NCBI GenBank assembly: GCA_027422505.1 | Contig: JAPQWV010001055.1 | Coordinates: 1 to 64,000 of the forward strand | Direction: 5' to 3' | Source: Craterostigma plantagineum | Lineage: Eukaryota > Streptophyta > Magnoliopsida > Lamiales > Linderniaceae | Length of the DNA: 64,000 bases | Shown: piece after piece, positions 33,496-43,967 of the stretch | How the letters are laid out: each line of letters starts with the position of its first letter | Position numbering within the stretch: the first letter of the stretch is position 1 | Translations under genes and position numbers: made by a program | Notes under the pieces: generated by a model | Databases searched by the model: none | Told to the model about the DNA's origin: nothing | Seen by the model: only the letters and a program-made list of their open reading frames with translations

Positions 33496-33666
33496 ATGGA
33501 CTGGATGCAGCAGCAAGTATATGAAACTGAGGAACATGTGGAGTTAAAGCGTAATTTTGAGCGCAACATAGATAAATTGGCGTTTCTTATTTTTCTTCTA
33601 TTGTGCTTAATCGTCGTCTTACTAGCTATTCTTTTCTGGGCTCTCATAGGACGTGCTAGCTTTTGA
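33496..33666 (+). CDS. Antisense ORF for a 56-residue putative membrane miniprotein
   Basis: ATG at 33496 opens a complete 56-codon frame ending at TGA 33664-33666. The first 27 residues are polar and charged (MDWMQQQVYETEEHVELKRN and on); the next roughly 25 are strongly hydrophobic (LAFLIFLLLCLIVVLLAILF), followed by WALIGRASF. This is the layout of a single-pass, possibly tail-anchored membrane peptide. It lies on the + strand inside the SIRE-B spacer, antisense to the element, 88 nt downstream of a TATA box. I do not recognise a family. It could be chance in T-rich DNA, though uninterrupted among decayed sequence. An overlapping ORF (33653-33892) is also hydrophobic, which argues for composition as an alternative. 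Confidence 0.35.
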   Translation: MDWMQQQVYETEEHVELKRNFERNIDKLAFLIFLLLCLIVVLLAILFWALIGRASF

Positions 33667-33816
33667 GATTGTTTTGAGTATTTTGAGAGTTCATGAAAGC
33701 TCGTTGAGAATGTTTTGTAAGCTTATCCTATTTGTATTATGTATTTTGATATTGTTTTTCGCATTTCTGAAAGACTCGTGTAACTTTAAAATATCAATTA
33801 AGCGAAAAATAATTAC

Positions 33817-33949
33817 TCCCCCTCAATGTTTTGGAATTTGGAATAGTTACCCCAAACTCCCCCTAAAATACTATGCCTATCGAGAATCTTAAAGCATTTG
33901 ATAAATTACTTACTCCCCCTCGATGCATGGATATCGCATTTCTCCCCCT
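33817..33949 (-). repeat. Four internal polypurine-tract copies
   Basis: AGGGGGA on the minus strand occurs at 33817-33823, 33858-33864, 33914-33920 and 33943-33949, mostly as GAGGGGGAGT/A, resembling the LTR-adjacent tract of this family (AGGGGGAGAA). Multiple polypurine tracts downstream of pol are a known Sirevirus feature. Confidence 0.7.
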
Positions 33950-34126
33950 CGATGTAACGCCATCAGCATTGGCTTTACATCGACTTATTGGAAAGCAAGA
34001 AATAAAAATTATTAGTGAAAATAAACTAAAAACTAGAGCAAATAAAATAACTAACAAAGATACACGCACAGAGTTGAAGAACTTAAAACAGAGCAGATGG
34101 ACATGTAATGAACCGTAGGGAAGCAT
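33863..34126 (-). CDS. Small hydrophobic ORF after pol in SIRE-B
   Basis: The 87-codon frame starts 8 nt after the pol stop and contains VSLLVILFALVFSLFSLIIF, a potential membrane span, then overlaps the polypurine repeats. No family is recognised. Coding status is doubtful because the composition is T-rich and no homologous copy is in the window. Confidence 0.2.
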   Translation of the reverse strand: MLPYGSLHVHLLCFKFFNSVRVSLLVILFALVFSLFSLIIFISCFPISRCKANADGVTSRGRNAISMHRGGVSNLSNALRFSIGIVF

Positions 34127-34134
34127 AATCGAAA

Positions 34135-35860
34135 TTAGAGATTGAGATTCAACATTCCCTGTTTTGCCACTAAGAATTGGAATCGTTTCTCATCCAATGC
34201 TTTTGTAAACAAATCGGCTAGTTGAATCTCTGTATTGACAAAATACATTTCCATTATGCCTCTTTCTACTTGGTCTTTTATGAAATGATAGCGTAGGTCT
34301 ATGTGCTTAGTGCGTGAATGGTGAACAGGATTGCAAGTAATTGCTATGGCACTTTTAGAATCACAATAAATAGGAATTTTATTGAAATCAAACCTGTAAT
34401 CTCGTATTGGGTTCTAATCCACAAAATTTGTGAGCAGCAACTGGCGGTAGCCACATATTCTGCTTCTAACGAGGAAGTTGACACACAATTTTGTTTCTTG
34501 GAAGCCCAACAGACAAGCTTATCTCCAAGAAATTGGATGTTGCCTGATGTGCTTTTCCTGTCCAGTCCGCATCCTGCGAAATCTGCATTAGAATATCATA
34601 TAGTTTCATACCTGGGTTTTTAGGATACCAAAGTCCAAGGTCTGGTGTTCCTTTCAGATACTTTAATATTCTCTAGACATCATGGAGATGCGACTCCTTT
34701 GGATTGGCTTGGAATCGAGCACATAAACATGTGGAAAAGAGAATATCTGGTCGGCAGGCAGTGAGATAGAGCAGAGACCCAATAATTCCTCTATAATACG
34801 TTGGATCTACGGGCTCACCCAAGTGATCAGCGTCGAGTGTGCATGAGGTCGACATTGGAGTGCTGGAAGATTTGCTCTTGTCGATCCCATATTTTCTGAG
34901 AATGTCGTGGATGTACTTTGACTGATTGATAAATATCCCATCCTGAAGTTGCTTGATTTGCAGTCCAAGGAAAAGGACATTTCCCCCATCATACTCATCT
35001 CAAACTGTGATTTCATCAACGTGCCGAATTCGACACAGAGTTTCGGATTTGTAGAGCCGAAGATGATGTCATCCGCGTAAAATCTGCACAAGCATGATAT
35101 CGGGACCAGCCTTTTTGACGAACAGTGTGGTGTCAATTTTTCCTTTTGTGAAGCCTGAGTTGATAAGGAAATCGGATAAGACCTCGTACGAAGCTCTTGG
35201 TGCTTGCTTTAGCCCATATAGAGCCTTGTCGAGTTTGTAGACGAAATCCGGATGTTCTTGATTGAGAAATCCGTCTGGCTGTGAGACATATACTTCTTCC
35301 TTCAAAATGCCATTCAAGAAGGCAGTCTTTACATCCATTTGATAGACAGTAAAGTCTCTGTGTGCAGCAAATGCTAAAAACAGTCTGATGGCTTCAATTC
35401 TTGCTACAGGGGCAAAAGTCTCATCATAGTCAATTCCTTCTTGCTGATTGTACCCCTTAGCTACAAGTCGAGCCTTGTTACGGATTACCACACCATCCTC
35501 GTCTTTCTTGTTTTTAAACACCCATTTTGTTCCGATTATTGTCTTGCCTTTTGGACGAGGAACTAAGTTCCAGACCTTGAGACGCTCGAACTGATTGATT
35601 TCCTCTTGCATAGCTACTATCCAGTTCGGGTCACGTAGTGCGTCTATTACTCTGGTAGGTTCTGTTTGGCTCAAGAAACAAGTAAAGTTACACTTATTTG
35701 ACAACGAACCTCTAGTCTTTACTCCAGTAGTGTGATCTCCAATTATTTGATCTGCTGGATGACTTCGAATCCATTTCTTCTCATGAGGTAGTGTTGTACC
35801 ATCTGTTTCCGATCCCTCATTTAGTGGATACTCTCGATCACAGAAGTAGAAGTGTTGCAA
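34135..35860 (-). pseudogene. SIRE-B reverse transcriptase and RNase H
   Basis: 35860-35069 is a long open piece of RT ([68 protein letters not shown]). The catalytic block is [12 protein letters not shown] (35136-34807), reached only after a one-base shift in a T run. RNase H lies at 34855-34135, ending DLFTKALDEKRFQFLVAKQ and the pol stop at 34135-34137. The long open frame makes this one of the least decayed pol regions here. Confidence 0.9.
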
Positions 35861-36997
35861 GCGGAAGTCGGTGAGTCCTCTGTCTGTGTTGCTGGGATCG
35901 AGGTTTCTGCGTTTGAGGGTGGAAATGTTTGTTCAGGAATAGGTTCGAATTCAGGAGGTGATGGACTAGCACTGGGTTCTGTATGTGGAAAGGAATCGGT
36001 GGTTGGCTTGTTTTGATTTAGAGAGATGTACATGTCTTCAAATAGTTGATCCAGATCCATATCTTCTTGAGCTTGTTGACTGAAACATGTTGGGTTGCTG
36101 TGTCGAGATTCGTCAGCTGCATGTTGTTGGTCTTGCCCCAACTTTGCTTTGTTAGAACCTGGTTCTAAACGATTGTGTTCAGAAGTGCCTCTCGAAGATT
36201 CTCCTAATCTTATAGGAGATTGAGTAGAATTTGGCATTGTTGATTCAAGTCTCGAGCTACTGGGTCCAGAATTAATTTCTAAACCTTCATCGAAACTGAC
36301 ATTCACCCTTTCAATGATCATTCTTCTTTCAATTAGATAGACCCTGTATGCCTTAGATTGTGCAGAGTAACCCACAAAGATTCCTTCAGTAGCCTTTGGA
36401 TCTAGTTTAGATTTGTCCTCTCGGTCGTGGCTACAACGCATTTGCATCCAAAAATCCTTAAGTGGGCAATGTTGGGTAATCTTGCGTTTTATTAGTTCAT
36501 AAGGTGTCTTTCCAAATCTTAGATGAATATTCGTACGGTTTTGCGTATAGCATGCAGTGTTCATAGCTTTCGCCCAGAGAAAGTGTGGTAGGGAAGACTG
36601 TATTAGCATGGTCCGGGCAGCTTCCACAAATGTTCGGTTTCGCCTTTCTACGACTCCATTTTGTTGTGGAGTGTGCACAGCGGAGAATTGGTGAGAAATT
36701 CCTAGGGATTCGTAGAATTCGCTGAGCTATTGATTCTTGAATTCGGTTCCATTGTGAGACCGAACTATTTTAACACTGCGTTGTCCTGATGAGATTTGGA
36801 ATATGTTAGACTGTCTCTGATTTAGTTCGTAAGAAGAGGACCCAAGTATAGCGGGAATAGTCGTCGACAATAACCAGCATGTATCGCTTTCCACTGATGC
36901 TATCAGTTTGCATTGGGCCGCACAAATCCATATGTAATAGTTCCAATGGATGTTGAGTGGATGCTGTGTGTTTTGTAGGATGTGATGCCTTTTTCAT
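35861..36997 (-). pseudogene. SIRE-B integrase
   Basis: The core starts at 36997 (LELLHMDLCGPMQTDSISGKRYMLVIVDDYSRYTW), then after a break 36678-35821 gives HTPQQNGVVERRNRTFVEAA with the catalytic Glu. The C-terminal part has GIFVGYSAQSKAYRVY and a long Ser/Pro/Gln-rich linker to RT. A frame change and stops between 36806 and 36680 interrupt the core. Confidence 0.9.
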
Positions 36998-37007
36998 TTT
37001 TCCTCTC

Positions 37008-37534
37008 TCACAAGCAGCACATATGCTCCTTTTGGTACTTCAGTGATGGAAGTCCAATAGCCAATTTGTTGGTTGACAGCTTGTTGAGGGTCTTGAAGTT
37101 AAGATGGGATAGCCGCTGGTGCCATAGGTTATTTTGAACTGATGTTGCTCGGGAGATCAGACATATATTTGTCTTTGGTCTGACTATCCTAATATCAATG
37201 GTGTATAGATTTGTTCTGCGAGTTCCGGTGAGGAGTTCGTCACCATTGGCATTGAGAATTTTGCACGTTGTCTTTTGAAACATAACTTGGAGTCCTATGT
37301 CACTGAACTTTCCTATAGAGAGGAGGTTGTGTGTCAGCCCTTCAACATACGAAACTTCCTTGATTGTGAGTCGATTGCATATGAGATCGCCATAACCAAG
37401 AATTCTGCTCCATTGCTATTACCAAAGTGTACCAGCCCATCTGGCCTATCAACGTAGTTGCTCAACAGTTCCTTCTTCCCAGTCATGTGTGTGGAGCAAC
37501 CAGAATCTAAGTACCGCACATGAGGGGCTTGCAA
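37008..37534 (-). pseudogene. SIRE-B protease and pre-integrase zinc region
   Basis: The protease motif VRYLDSGCSTHMTG (active Asp-Ser-Gly intact) sits near 37500 in the piece 37534-37334. The pre-integrase region (37283-37008) shows NLWHQRLSHLNFKTLNKLS with the His-rich part of the zinc site. Frame changes separate them. Confidence 0.85.
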
Positions 37535-37612
37535 AATAAAAACTAGAGGGTTTTAGGTACCCATTTAAATATGGGTCCACCTCTATTGTGCTTGTTAGTT
37601 CATTTAGACTCC

Positions 37613-38235
37613 CTAGATTTTTTTGTTAGTGGATGACACAGAGTCACTAGTTGTTTCTAGGGCTGGGGTTTGGGTTTCCTCAGTCTTAAGTTTTGGAACC
37701 CATTTTTGCTCTAGTGAAGATCTCTTTGTCTTAGGCTTAGAGATGAGTTTTTGAGGTTTTGCAAGTTTTACAGGTTCCTTGGTAGTTTTTGGTTTTGATT
37801 CTTTCCATTTCTTTATATTTGTGTTAGGAATTGTTTTATAAGTTTGTTTGTAGAACTGATCATGCACGGAAAACTTTGTTTTTGACTGAAAAGATAAGTT
37901 TTGCGATACATGCTGAAAAAAAATGGTACAAAAGTTTTTGAAGGAAAATAATCAATAACAAAGGTGTATTAAGATCGCGGTTCTCCTTCAAGATATCTTC
38001 CTTTCTAACTCATACTTGACCTTTCAATGGCTCTTTGTGGATCCTGAAATTTCAAGCCATTAGTGCAAGAAATTGTCATGTGAAACTAAGGTATAAGAAA
38101 GTGTGTGTAATCTTAATTTTTCTTTAAGTGAGGAGATTTCCTCCAGAAGTTTTTGCCTTTCTTCATCAAAGAACTTTCTCTCTCTTTCGAGAGTGGAGTG
38201 TAGGTCACTGATTTTCTTCAGGTGAAGGAATCTGA
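37613..38235 (-). pseudogene. SIRE-B gag C-terminal remnant with coiled coil
   Basis: The minus strand from about 38230 reads KKISDLHSTLERERKFFDEE then LLEEISSLKEKL, a coiled coil like that in Sirevirus gag. Stops follow, then a lysine-rich stretch (37867-37613, ending EQKWVPK and on). Everything upstream, including zinc knuckles and start, is deleted at the junction with Copia-B. Confidence 0.65.
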
Positions 38236-39043
38236 CCTTCTATGTGTGAGTTGGTTGAGATCCTTGGCAGAACACAATCAGGAAAGGATCCTCCTCCATG
38301 CCAGATTTCTGCAATCTGAGAAAAGGGAACTCATCCTCTCTGAAAGTAACATCCCTTGAGATAAATACCTGTCTAGTTTCCAAGCCCAGTAGCTTGTAGC
38401 CTTTTACACCAATTGGATAGCCAAGAAAAACACACTCTCGGCCCTTGCATCAAACTTTTTCCTACCTGCAGCTAGGGTAGAACAGAAGGCATGAGAACCA
38501 AACACTCGAAGTATACTATAATCAACAATTTTGCCAAAAAGGAGCTCATATGGGCTTTTGTTCCCTAATAACCTCGAGGGGGTCCTATTTATCAAATAGG
38601 TGGCAGTTAGCACACATTCAGACCAATATTGAATTGGCACTTTGGATTGAAAAAAGTGAGGATCTAGCTACGTTAAGCAAATGTTGGTGTTTCCTTTCCA
38701 CCACCGAGTTTTGTTGGGGTGTCTGCACGCACGACAAATGGTGTAGGATTTCTTTGCTTCTAAACAATTCTAGCAGTTCAAATTCTTTTGCATTGTCAGA
38801 TCTAACAGTTTTGATCCTACACTTAAACTAATTCTCAACTAGAACCAAGAAAAAGCTCATTACAGACCTCACCTCTGCTTCATGTTTAATCATGAACACC
38901 CAAGTGAACCGTGTATGATCATCAACAATTGTGATAAAATACTGATGTCGAAGGTGAGATGGGACATTGAATGGACCCCAAACATCACAGTGTATCAGGT
39001 CAAAAGCAGAGCAAGCAATGTTATTGTCATTAGGAAAAGGCAA
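38236..39043 (-). pseudogene. Copia-B integrase
   Basis: 39043-38828 reads FDLIHCDVWGPFNVPSHLRH and ITIVDDHTRFTWVFMIKHE (first core aspartates). The next frame has TPQQNSVVERKHQHLLN with the catalytic Glu, and 38640-38404 has TYLINRTPSRLLGNKSPYELLFG. The C-terminal block is readable to about 38250, where SIRE-B material begins. Stops at 38827 and elsewhere inactivate it. Confidence 0.9.
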
Positions 39044-39305
39044 TCTTCTTTGCTTAGCAATTGGACAGATTTTACAAAAGCATGCTTATCATTGAGATCA
39101 TGGATGAGAACATTCTTGAGTACATCTAAAACCTTATGTGAGGGGTGGCCCAATCTACTATGCCACAGGTTTACGGATTCAGCCTTATCAAAAATGCATC
39201 ATTATTTCTAGGAAAATCAGTAGGAAATCAGTCTTGAGGATGTAGAGTCCTGCTATTTGATCACCCTTGCCAATCATATGAATGATCATGTATCATGAAA
39301 CCATC

Positions 39306-39662
39306 TCAGTCAAAGACAAATCTGTAATTCTGGGTCCTAGCTAGACAACTCACAGACATTAAATTAAGATGAAACTCGGGGACAATTAGCACATCGTTTA
39401 AAGTGATAAATTTGTTTATGACTACTGATCCTGCCTCCCTAACCTTGACCACTGATTTTTCAGGCAAGATAACCTTAGACTCATATATAGTATGCAGATT
39501 ATGAAGCAGTTTTCTGTTTCCACAGACATGTCTGCTTCCACCAGAATCAGCAATCCAAACTCTAGATTCTGACAGTGTTGGCATATTGAAGAGAGGATAA
39601 TACTTGGGATCATACCTGGAGTCACGTCCCTTTTCCAGTCTGTGGCACATAGTCCATTCCAT
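39306..39662 (-). pseudogene. Copia-B protease region
   Basis: The frame reads VWIADSGGSRHVCGNRKLL, the Copia protease block with Asp-Ser-Gly kept, then VLIVPEFHLNLMSVSCLA, the second conserved block. The usual Ala after Gly is Gly, and His-His is Arg-His. It connects to the pre-integrase region around 39200-39050 in a different frame. Confidence 0.85.
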
Positions 39663-40783
39663 CCTGAGGTGGGATTCCCACGGACTGATTGATCAATGCC
39701 CTGAGGCTCTGGAACTGGGATGGTGTGACCTGCAGCTGCACCATGGTCTCTCCAGTGTGATGGGTCAGCAATGGCCTGGAGAGTATGCTCCCCACCTTTC
39801 TTGCCTGCATCTACCAAGGTCTGGTTGACTCTGGTGTGCCTGAATTTTTGATTCTGCTTGAAGCCCGAGGGATAACCATGGAATTAATAACACATTTCTA
39901 TTGTGTGGCCCCTTTTGTTGCAGTGAGTACAGACTGGTTTGATCAGATCTTTTCTTGGATTGTAGCTTCCTTTCTTTGCTTGTTCTAGCTCATTTCTGGA
40001 GGCCAACATAGCCATGTTATTGGCTTGATCCACAGAGGCTCCAAACTGCCCTGAATGCATAACCCTTTGCCTTTCTTCTTGAAATAACAGAGCAAAAGCT
40101 TTATTGATGCTTGGCATGGGATCCATGAGTAGGATCTGTCCCCTGGTTTTGCGAGAAACTGTCATTTAGCCCCATCAAGAATGCCATAGCATACTCCTCA
40201 TCATAATAAGCCTTGAGCTATCCCAAACCACCACAGACACATCCACAGTTCGGCCTAAAGCTTGCCAACTCATCCCACGGTGTTTTAAGCCTTGTAAAGT
40301 ACACACTTACACTGTCGTGACTTGTGTGAGGTTGATCAGATCCCTCATGAGCTGGAAATCCTCGGCCTATTCGTTTGCCCGAATCTTTCTTTCAAGATCT
40401 AGCCAGATTTCCCTTGCCGAGGCAGTGTACAGAATGCTAGCTGAGATATCCATGGTGACAGAATTGATTAACCAAAAAATGACTACATTGTTATTTCTTT
40501 TCCAGTTTGCTTACCTAATTCTTTGTAGCAGCTTCATTTTTCGGGTTAACAACAGGTGTCTGGAGATCGCCATTCACAAACCTTCCTTATTTCTTCCAAT
40601 GAGCGCAATTAACATCGCACGGCTCCAAGTGGCATAGTTGTTACCATCGAGAGGTTCGTGAACAAGAACTTGCCCTGAATTATCATTATTCCCCAAGAAA
40701 TAAGGATTGTTGGCAAGAGACGCAGCCGAGGAATTTGTAGGATTGGAAGGATTCGAAGAACTTGGTGGAACAACCTCAGCCAT
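39663..40783 (-). pseudogene. Copia-B gag
   Basis: ATG at 40783 is followed by MAEVVPPSSSNPSN and VHEPLDGNNYATWSRAMLIA, the standard N-terminus of Copia gag. Stops and frame changes follow. A zinc knuckle of form CX2CX4HX4C (CTHCNKRGHTIEMC) lies at about 39885-39930 in the piece 40165-39884, followed by a spacer to the protease. It starts 60 nt downstream of the primer site. Confidence 0.85.
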
Positions 40784-40843
40784 CGCAATTACTTCGATTG
40801 GTCATAATTGAAATTGAAATCAGCGCAGCTTAACAGAGTCTTG

Positions 40844-40855
40844 TCTCTGATACCA
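40844..40855 (-). other. Copia-B primer binding site
   Basis: The minus strand reads TGGTATCAGAGA directly after the LTR end TTTTGTTA, with no spacer. It is complementary to initiator-Met tRNA. Confidence 0.85.
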
Positions 40856-41267
40856 TAACAAAATTTAAATGTAAGCCTTGAAGAAAACAACAACAATATT
40901 TACGTGGTTCGGATCTTAATATCCTACGTCCAAGGGCTTTTGCCAATCTTATTGAATTGAGAGTGTTCTGGTTTTACAAGCGCGATCAAAATCGACTAAC
41001 TGAGAAATGAAGAAGAAGACTATATTTAAGGAGGAGAGAAGATGCGCCAAAAATTAAAAAATCCGTTTTAAGCTTTATGTGTTGTGGCCGTCGTAGCTCC
41101 ATCGTCTTCATGAGTGGATAGTGCGCCCTTTGTAAGTGAATAACGCGACTCTTTCTTCTCTTCATTTTTCGCCAGTGCCTTTAATGACCTCTTTTCTATT
41201 CCTGAACCTGAGCAAATGTGTCGAGCAGTGGTGCATGGCTTCTGCTTTTCTTCCTGTTTCTTCAATA
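40856..41267 (-). repeat. Copia-B 5' LTR
   Basis: The 412-bp LTR (TATTGAAGAAAC to TTTTGTTA on the minus strand) is similar to 25607-26014 with visible divergence. Confidence 0.85.
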
Positions 41268-41272
41268 TCAAC

Positions 41273-41345
41273 TCCCATGTCTTATTTTTATAGAGAGCTT
41301 CTATTTCCTCTTTTATTCTTCTCTCTTAAAGCTTTTCATTTGGTG
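41273..41345 (-). pseudogene. Host Copia RT fragment, part right of the nest
   Basis: The minus strand encodes KEEIEALYKNKTWE immediately before the Copia-B insertion, continuing in frame with LVPLPLGR at 25606 when Copia-B and one duplication copy are removed. Upstream of about 41330 the frame contains a stop and similarity fades. Confidence 0.8.
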
Positions 41346-41679
41346 TGTGTTATATGCCTTCGTTAGCCGCCTTTTTATAGGCAAAGGTATATACTAATAA
41401 GTATTATTATAACATTATTAATAGAGCAGCTGAAGTGGTGCAGTGGGTTAACCAACCCACTCAACCTACTCTTCCAACAATGTAAACATAATCATGAATA
41501 TCGTAGTGAAGTTCATCATTTAGACGTATTTTTTGTAATATATAGAGCTAACGTTTCTTTGATCTATTTTTTAGCATTTCAGTCGAGCATTAAGGAAAAT
41601 AACTTGACCCTGATATGAGATTCTAGCACTATGTATATAGTATATAATATATATTTATATATATATAATGGTGAATCTA

Positions 41680-42230
41680 TAAAAAAATACCCAATTGAAT
41701 AAAATTTTTACACATAACTACCCATGTCAGAAAATTTTACAGATAGGTACCCGGTTCAATTTTACCAGTTCTTTAGTCATGTCGTATCTTCCTGTGTGTA
41801 TAATGTGTACTAACACGTTGATATAGGGTACCTAAGTATAGCATACGTCGTACCTACGGCATGCCTGTGTGTTACATAGGGCGTACCTAAATATAACATA
41901 CGTCGTACCATTTTCTGTTATATAGGGTACGCAAATGTGTTGATATAGGGTACCTGAATATAACATACTCGTACCTACGGCATGTCTGTGTTTACATAGG
42001 GCGTACCTAAATATAACATACTCGTACCATTTTCTATTATGTAGGGTACCCAAATGTGTTGAGAAAGGGTACCAAAATGTGTTGTATGATGTACTTTCGG
42101 GGATCGGTACCTATGTGCAAAAAATTTATTCTGTTAGGTACCTATATATAAGAAAATCCTGATTGGGTACTAAATTACAAATTTTTTTCCAAATAGTTAC
42201 TTATGTGTAAAAACCCCTTATATAATCAGC
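41680..42230. repeat. GGTACC-rich repeat with tandem duplication of about 120 bp
   Basis: Units 41817-41938 and 41939-42057 are near-identical (start GTTGATATAGGGTACCT), and a third partial copy starts at 42058. Flanks contain related ACCCAATTG and ACACATAAGTA pieces in inverted orientation, suggesting a foldback-like mobile element. The ORF across it is repeat-driven and not coding. Confidence 0.6.
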
Positions 42231-42675
42231 TTTTAGTAAATGTAAATTTTTGTTATCTTAATGCTTTGATAAGAAAATGTAGTCTAATGGTAGTTTCGTG
42301 TTAGACGGCTTCTTAAAAGTAAAACAATAATTTACCAAATAAAAATTTCAAGTACGACTTATCTAATTAAAAATCCAAATAACTACTGCATGATCTCCAC
42401 ACCAAATAATGTCATTTCATCCTCTATTAGTTCAAATTAGGTTTATATTACTGCTATATATCATTGATTTGTCTTTTATATCATCATATGTTTTTACTTT
42501 CAATGGTGATAGCTTTCAGCATCGTAAATCCTACGTTGCTCATCACAAAATCATGACAAGTTTGTTCTTTAAAATATTCTGTTAATTTGGTTCGTTCTTA
42601 CTACGGCTATTGAGATATTTTGTGGTGACGAAACTTTTCTGATCATGATTTTGCAATTAATTCTATATTTCCTTT

Positions 42676-43967
42676 TGAAGTGTAAAATATGCTAAGAGGG
42701 GTGAATTAGCCCATAAAAATTTTGGCTTGTTCTTCTTTGCAAATACTTTTCTTTAAGAAGATATTTGCAGAGTGTGTTATTTCCCAGAAAGCAGTAAGAG
42801 TATCAACGTTATCTCCCTAACCACAACCGAAGCACTATGGAAACTAGACCTCCACCTAGGCTGTCGCGTGCCAAGTTTTGTTCCCGTCGTTTACCAGGAA
42901 ACCAATTCCCCGACTGGACACAGCTTGCTACCAGAGGGCCACTGAATCCACCAAATTCGTCCATCCACGTGCGAAAGACTCCACTCGTGCTCCTTTGTGC
43001 GCTCAACACGTCCGAGAGACAAGGGTTTTGGAATAGGTGTTTGTTAAAGATCACTCAAAGGGTACAGATTCACAAATGAAAGCTCAACACAGACAACGAA
43101 TGTATCGCAAATTAACGCACAAAACAGTCTACGGAATTCGATGGCTTGTGTGTTCGTTTTGTACCCTTCAACGTGAAGTGTTTATCCTCTATATAGACCT
43201 CAGAATCGCTTCTACAGTTCACAAGGAAAGCTAAGTACAGAATATGCAAGATAAAGCTCAATAATCATGTGCATTAACTCAAAGAAGCATGCCAAGAATA
43301 AACCAATTAAGCTCAACGGTCAAACATGATCATTTACCATAAATTCCAGAGTCTTACCTTCCTTCCACAGTAATCTCATCCGTTTCTCAGCACATTTCAT
43401 ATATGGACTCAATCAGCATATTACCACATATAGCCCAATCAATTAATCACTTTCCAAATCTCAAGTCGCATAACGAAAGATAGATCATGATTCACTGATT
43501 TAAAAGTCAAATAATATAGCACTCAAAAGGAATATATCATTGATATTCTTTCCTAAAATAAATCAATCACATGTAAGCACTAATCAGAATATCTTTTCCA
43601 TATATAGCATACTCATTCATATCCGGGTGATCACAGCGATATTCTTTCCTAAAATAACCTCAATCTCACAGACAATTCACATATCACTCAACATAGTATA
43701 TTTTCCATATATAGCACACAGTGAGATTCCATTCATACGAGAACGTTCATAACCAGGTGATCACATCAATATTCCAGTTAAGCACAAGATCACACAAATT
43801 CGGTTATCTTAACAATTTAATCACATTTAAGCACTTAATCGAATAATTTTACATACTTAAACATCATAATCATACATATCGAGTTTTCAAAATTGTACCC
43901 CCCATAATACATAATTACTTTCGAATAATCAAAACTCTCATAATCATTTGGACCAAAAAGGTTTACA
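42676..43967 (-). repeat. Copia-C 3' LTR
   Basis: The 1,292-bp LTR runs TGTAAACC to ACACTTCA on the minus strand. A minus-strand TATA-type box TCTATATAGA is at 43188-43197. It includes two imperfect subrepeats of about 110 bp (ATATTCTTTCCTAAAATA, near 43540 and 43650). Confidence 0.9.

Larger units (their letters stand above)
27688..38235 (-). mobile_element. SIRE-B: Sirevirus-like Copia element, 5' end deleted
   Basis: Minus-strand order: gag C-terminal coiled coil (from about 38235), protease, integrase, RT/RNase H (pol stop at 34135), a 2.6-kb spacer, the extra ORF (31527-28031), a polypurine tract and a 3' LTR (27688-27991). Sequences such as [19 protein letters not shown] and MSMMGE fit the Sirevirus lineage. 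It lies inside Copia-B between integrase and RT. The 5' LTR, primer site and most of gag are missing, so a deletion followed the insertion. Confidence 0.85.
25607..41267 (-). mobile_element. Copia-B: Ty1/Copia element, split by SIRE-B
   Basis: Its LTRs are at 25607-26014 and 40856-41267, the primer site at 40844-40855, and gag, protease and integrase at 40783-38236; reverse transcriptase and RNase H resume at 27687-26050 after the nested SIRE-B insertion. The insertion site is inside a TWELVPLP motif of another Copia RT, with duplication CAAC (25603-25606, 41269-41272; a fifth base differs). Without SIRE-B it is about 5.1 kb. All ORFs are broken. Confidence 0.9.

Noticed and set aside
33653..33892. 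Second hydrophobic + strand ORF overlapping the membrane miniprotein
   Set aside because: It starts inside the first ORF, continues across the polypurine repeats and has no promoter of its own; T-rich composition is the likelier reason. Noted as a caution for the miniprotein.
41832..42053. ORF encoding two similar peptide repeats (YVIFRYALC twice)
   Set aside because: It simply translates the roughly 120-bp tandem DNA repeat; no start context, homology or coding signal.
43530..43760. Repeats with regular spacing that could suggest a CRISPR-like array
   Set aside because: Only two imperfect long units, present in both LTRs of Copia-C; eukaryotic LTR subrepeats.
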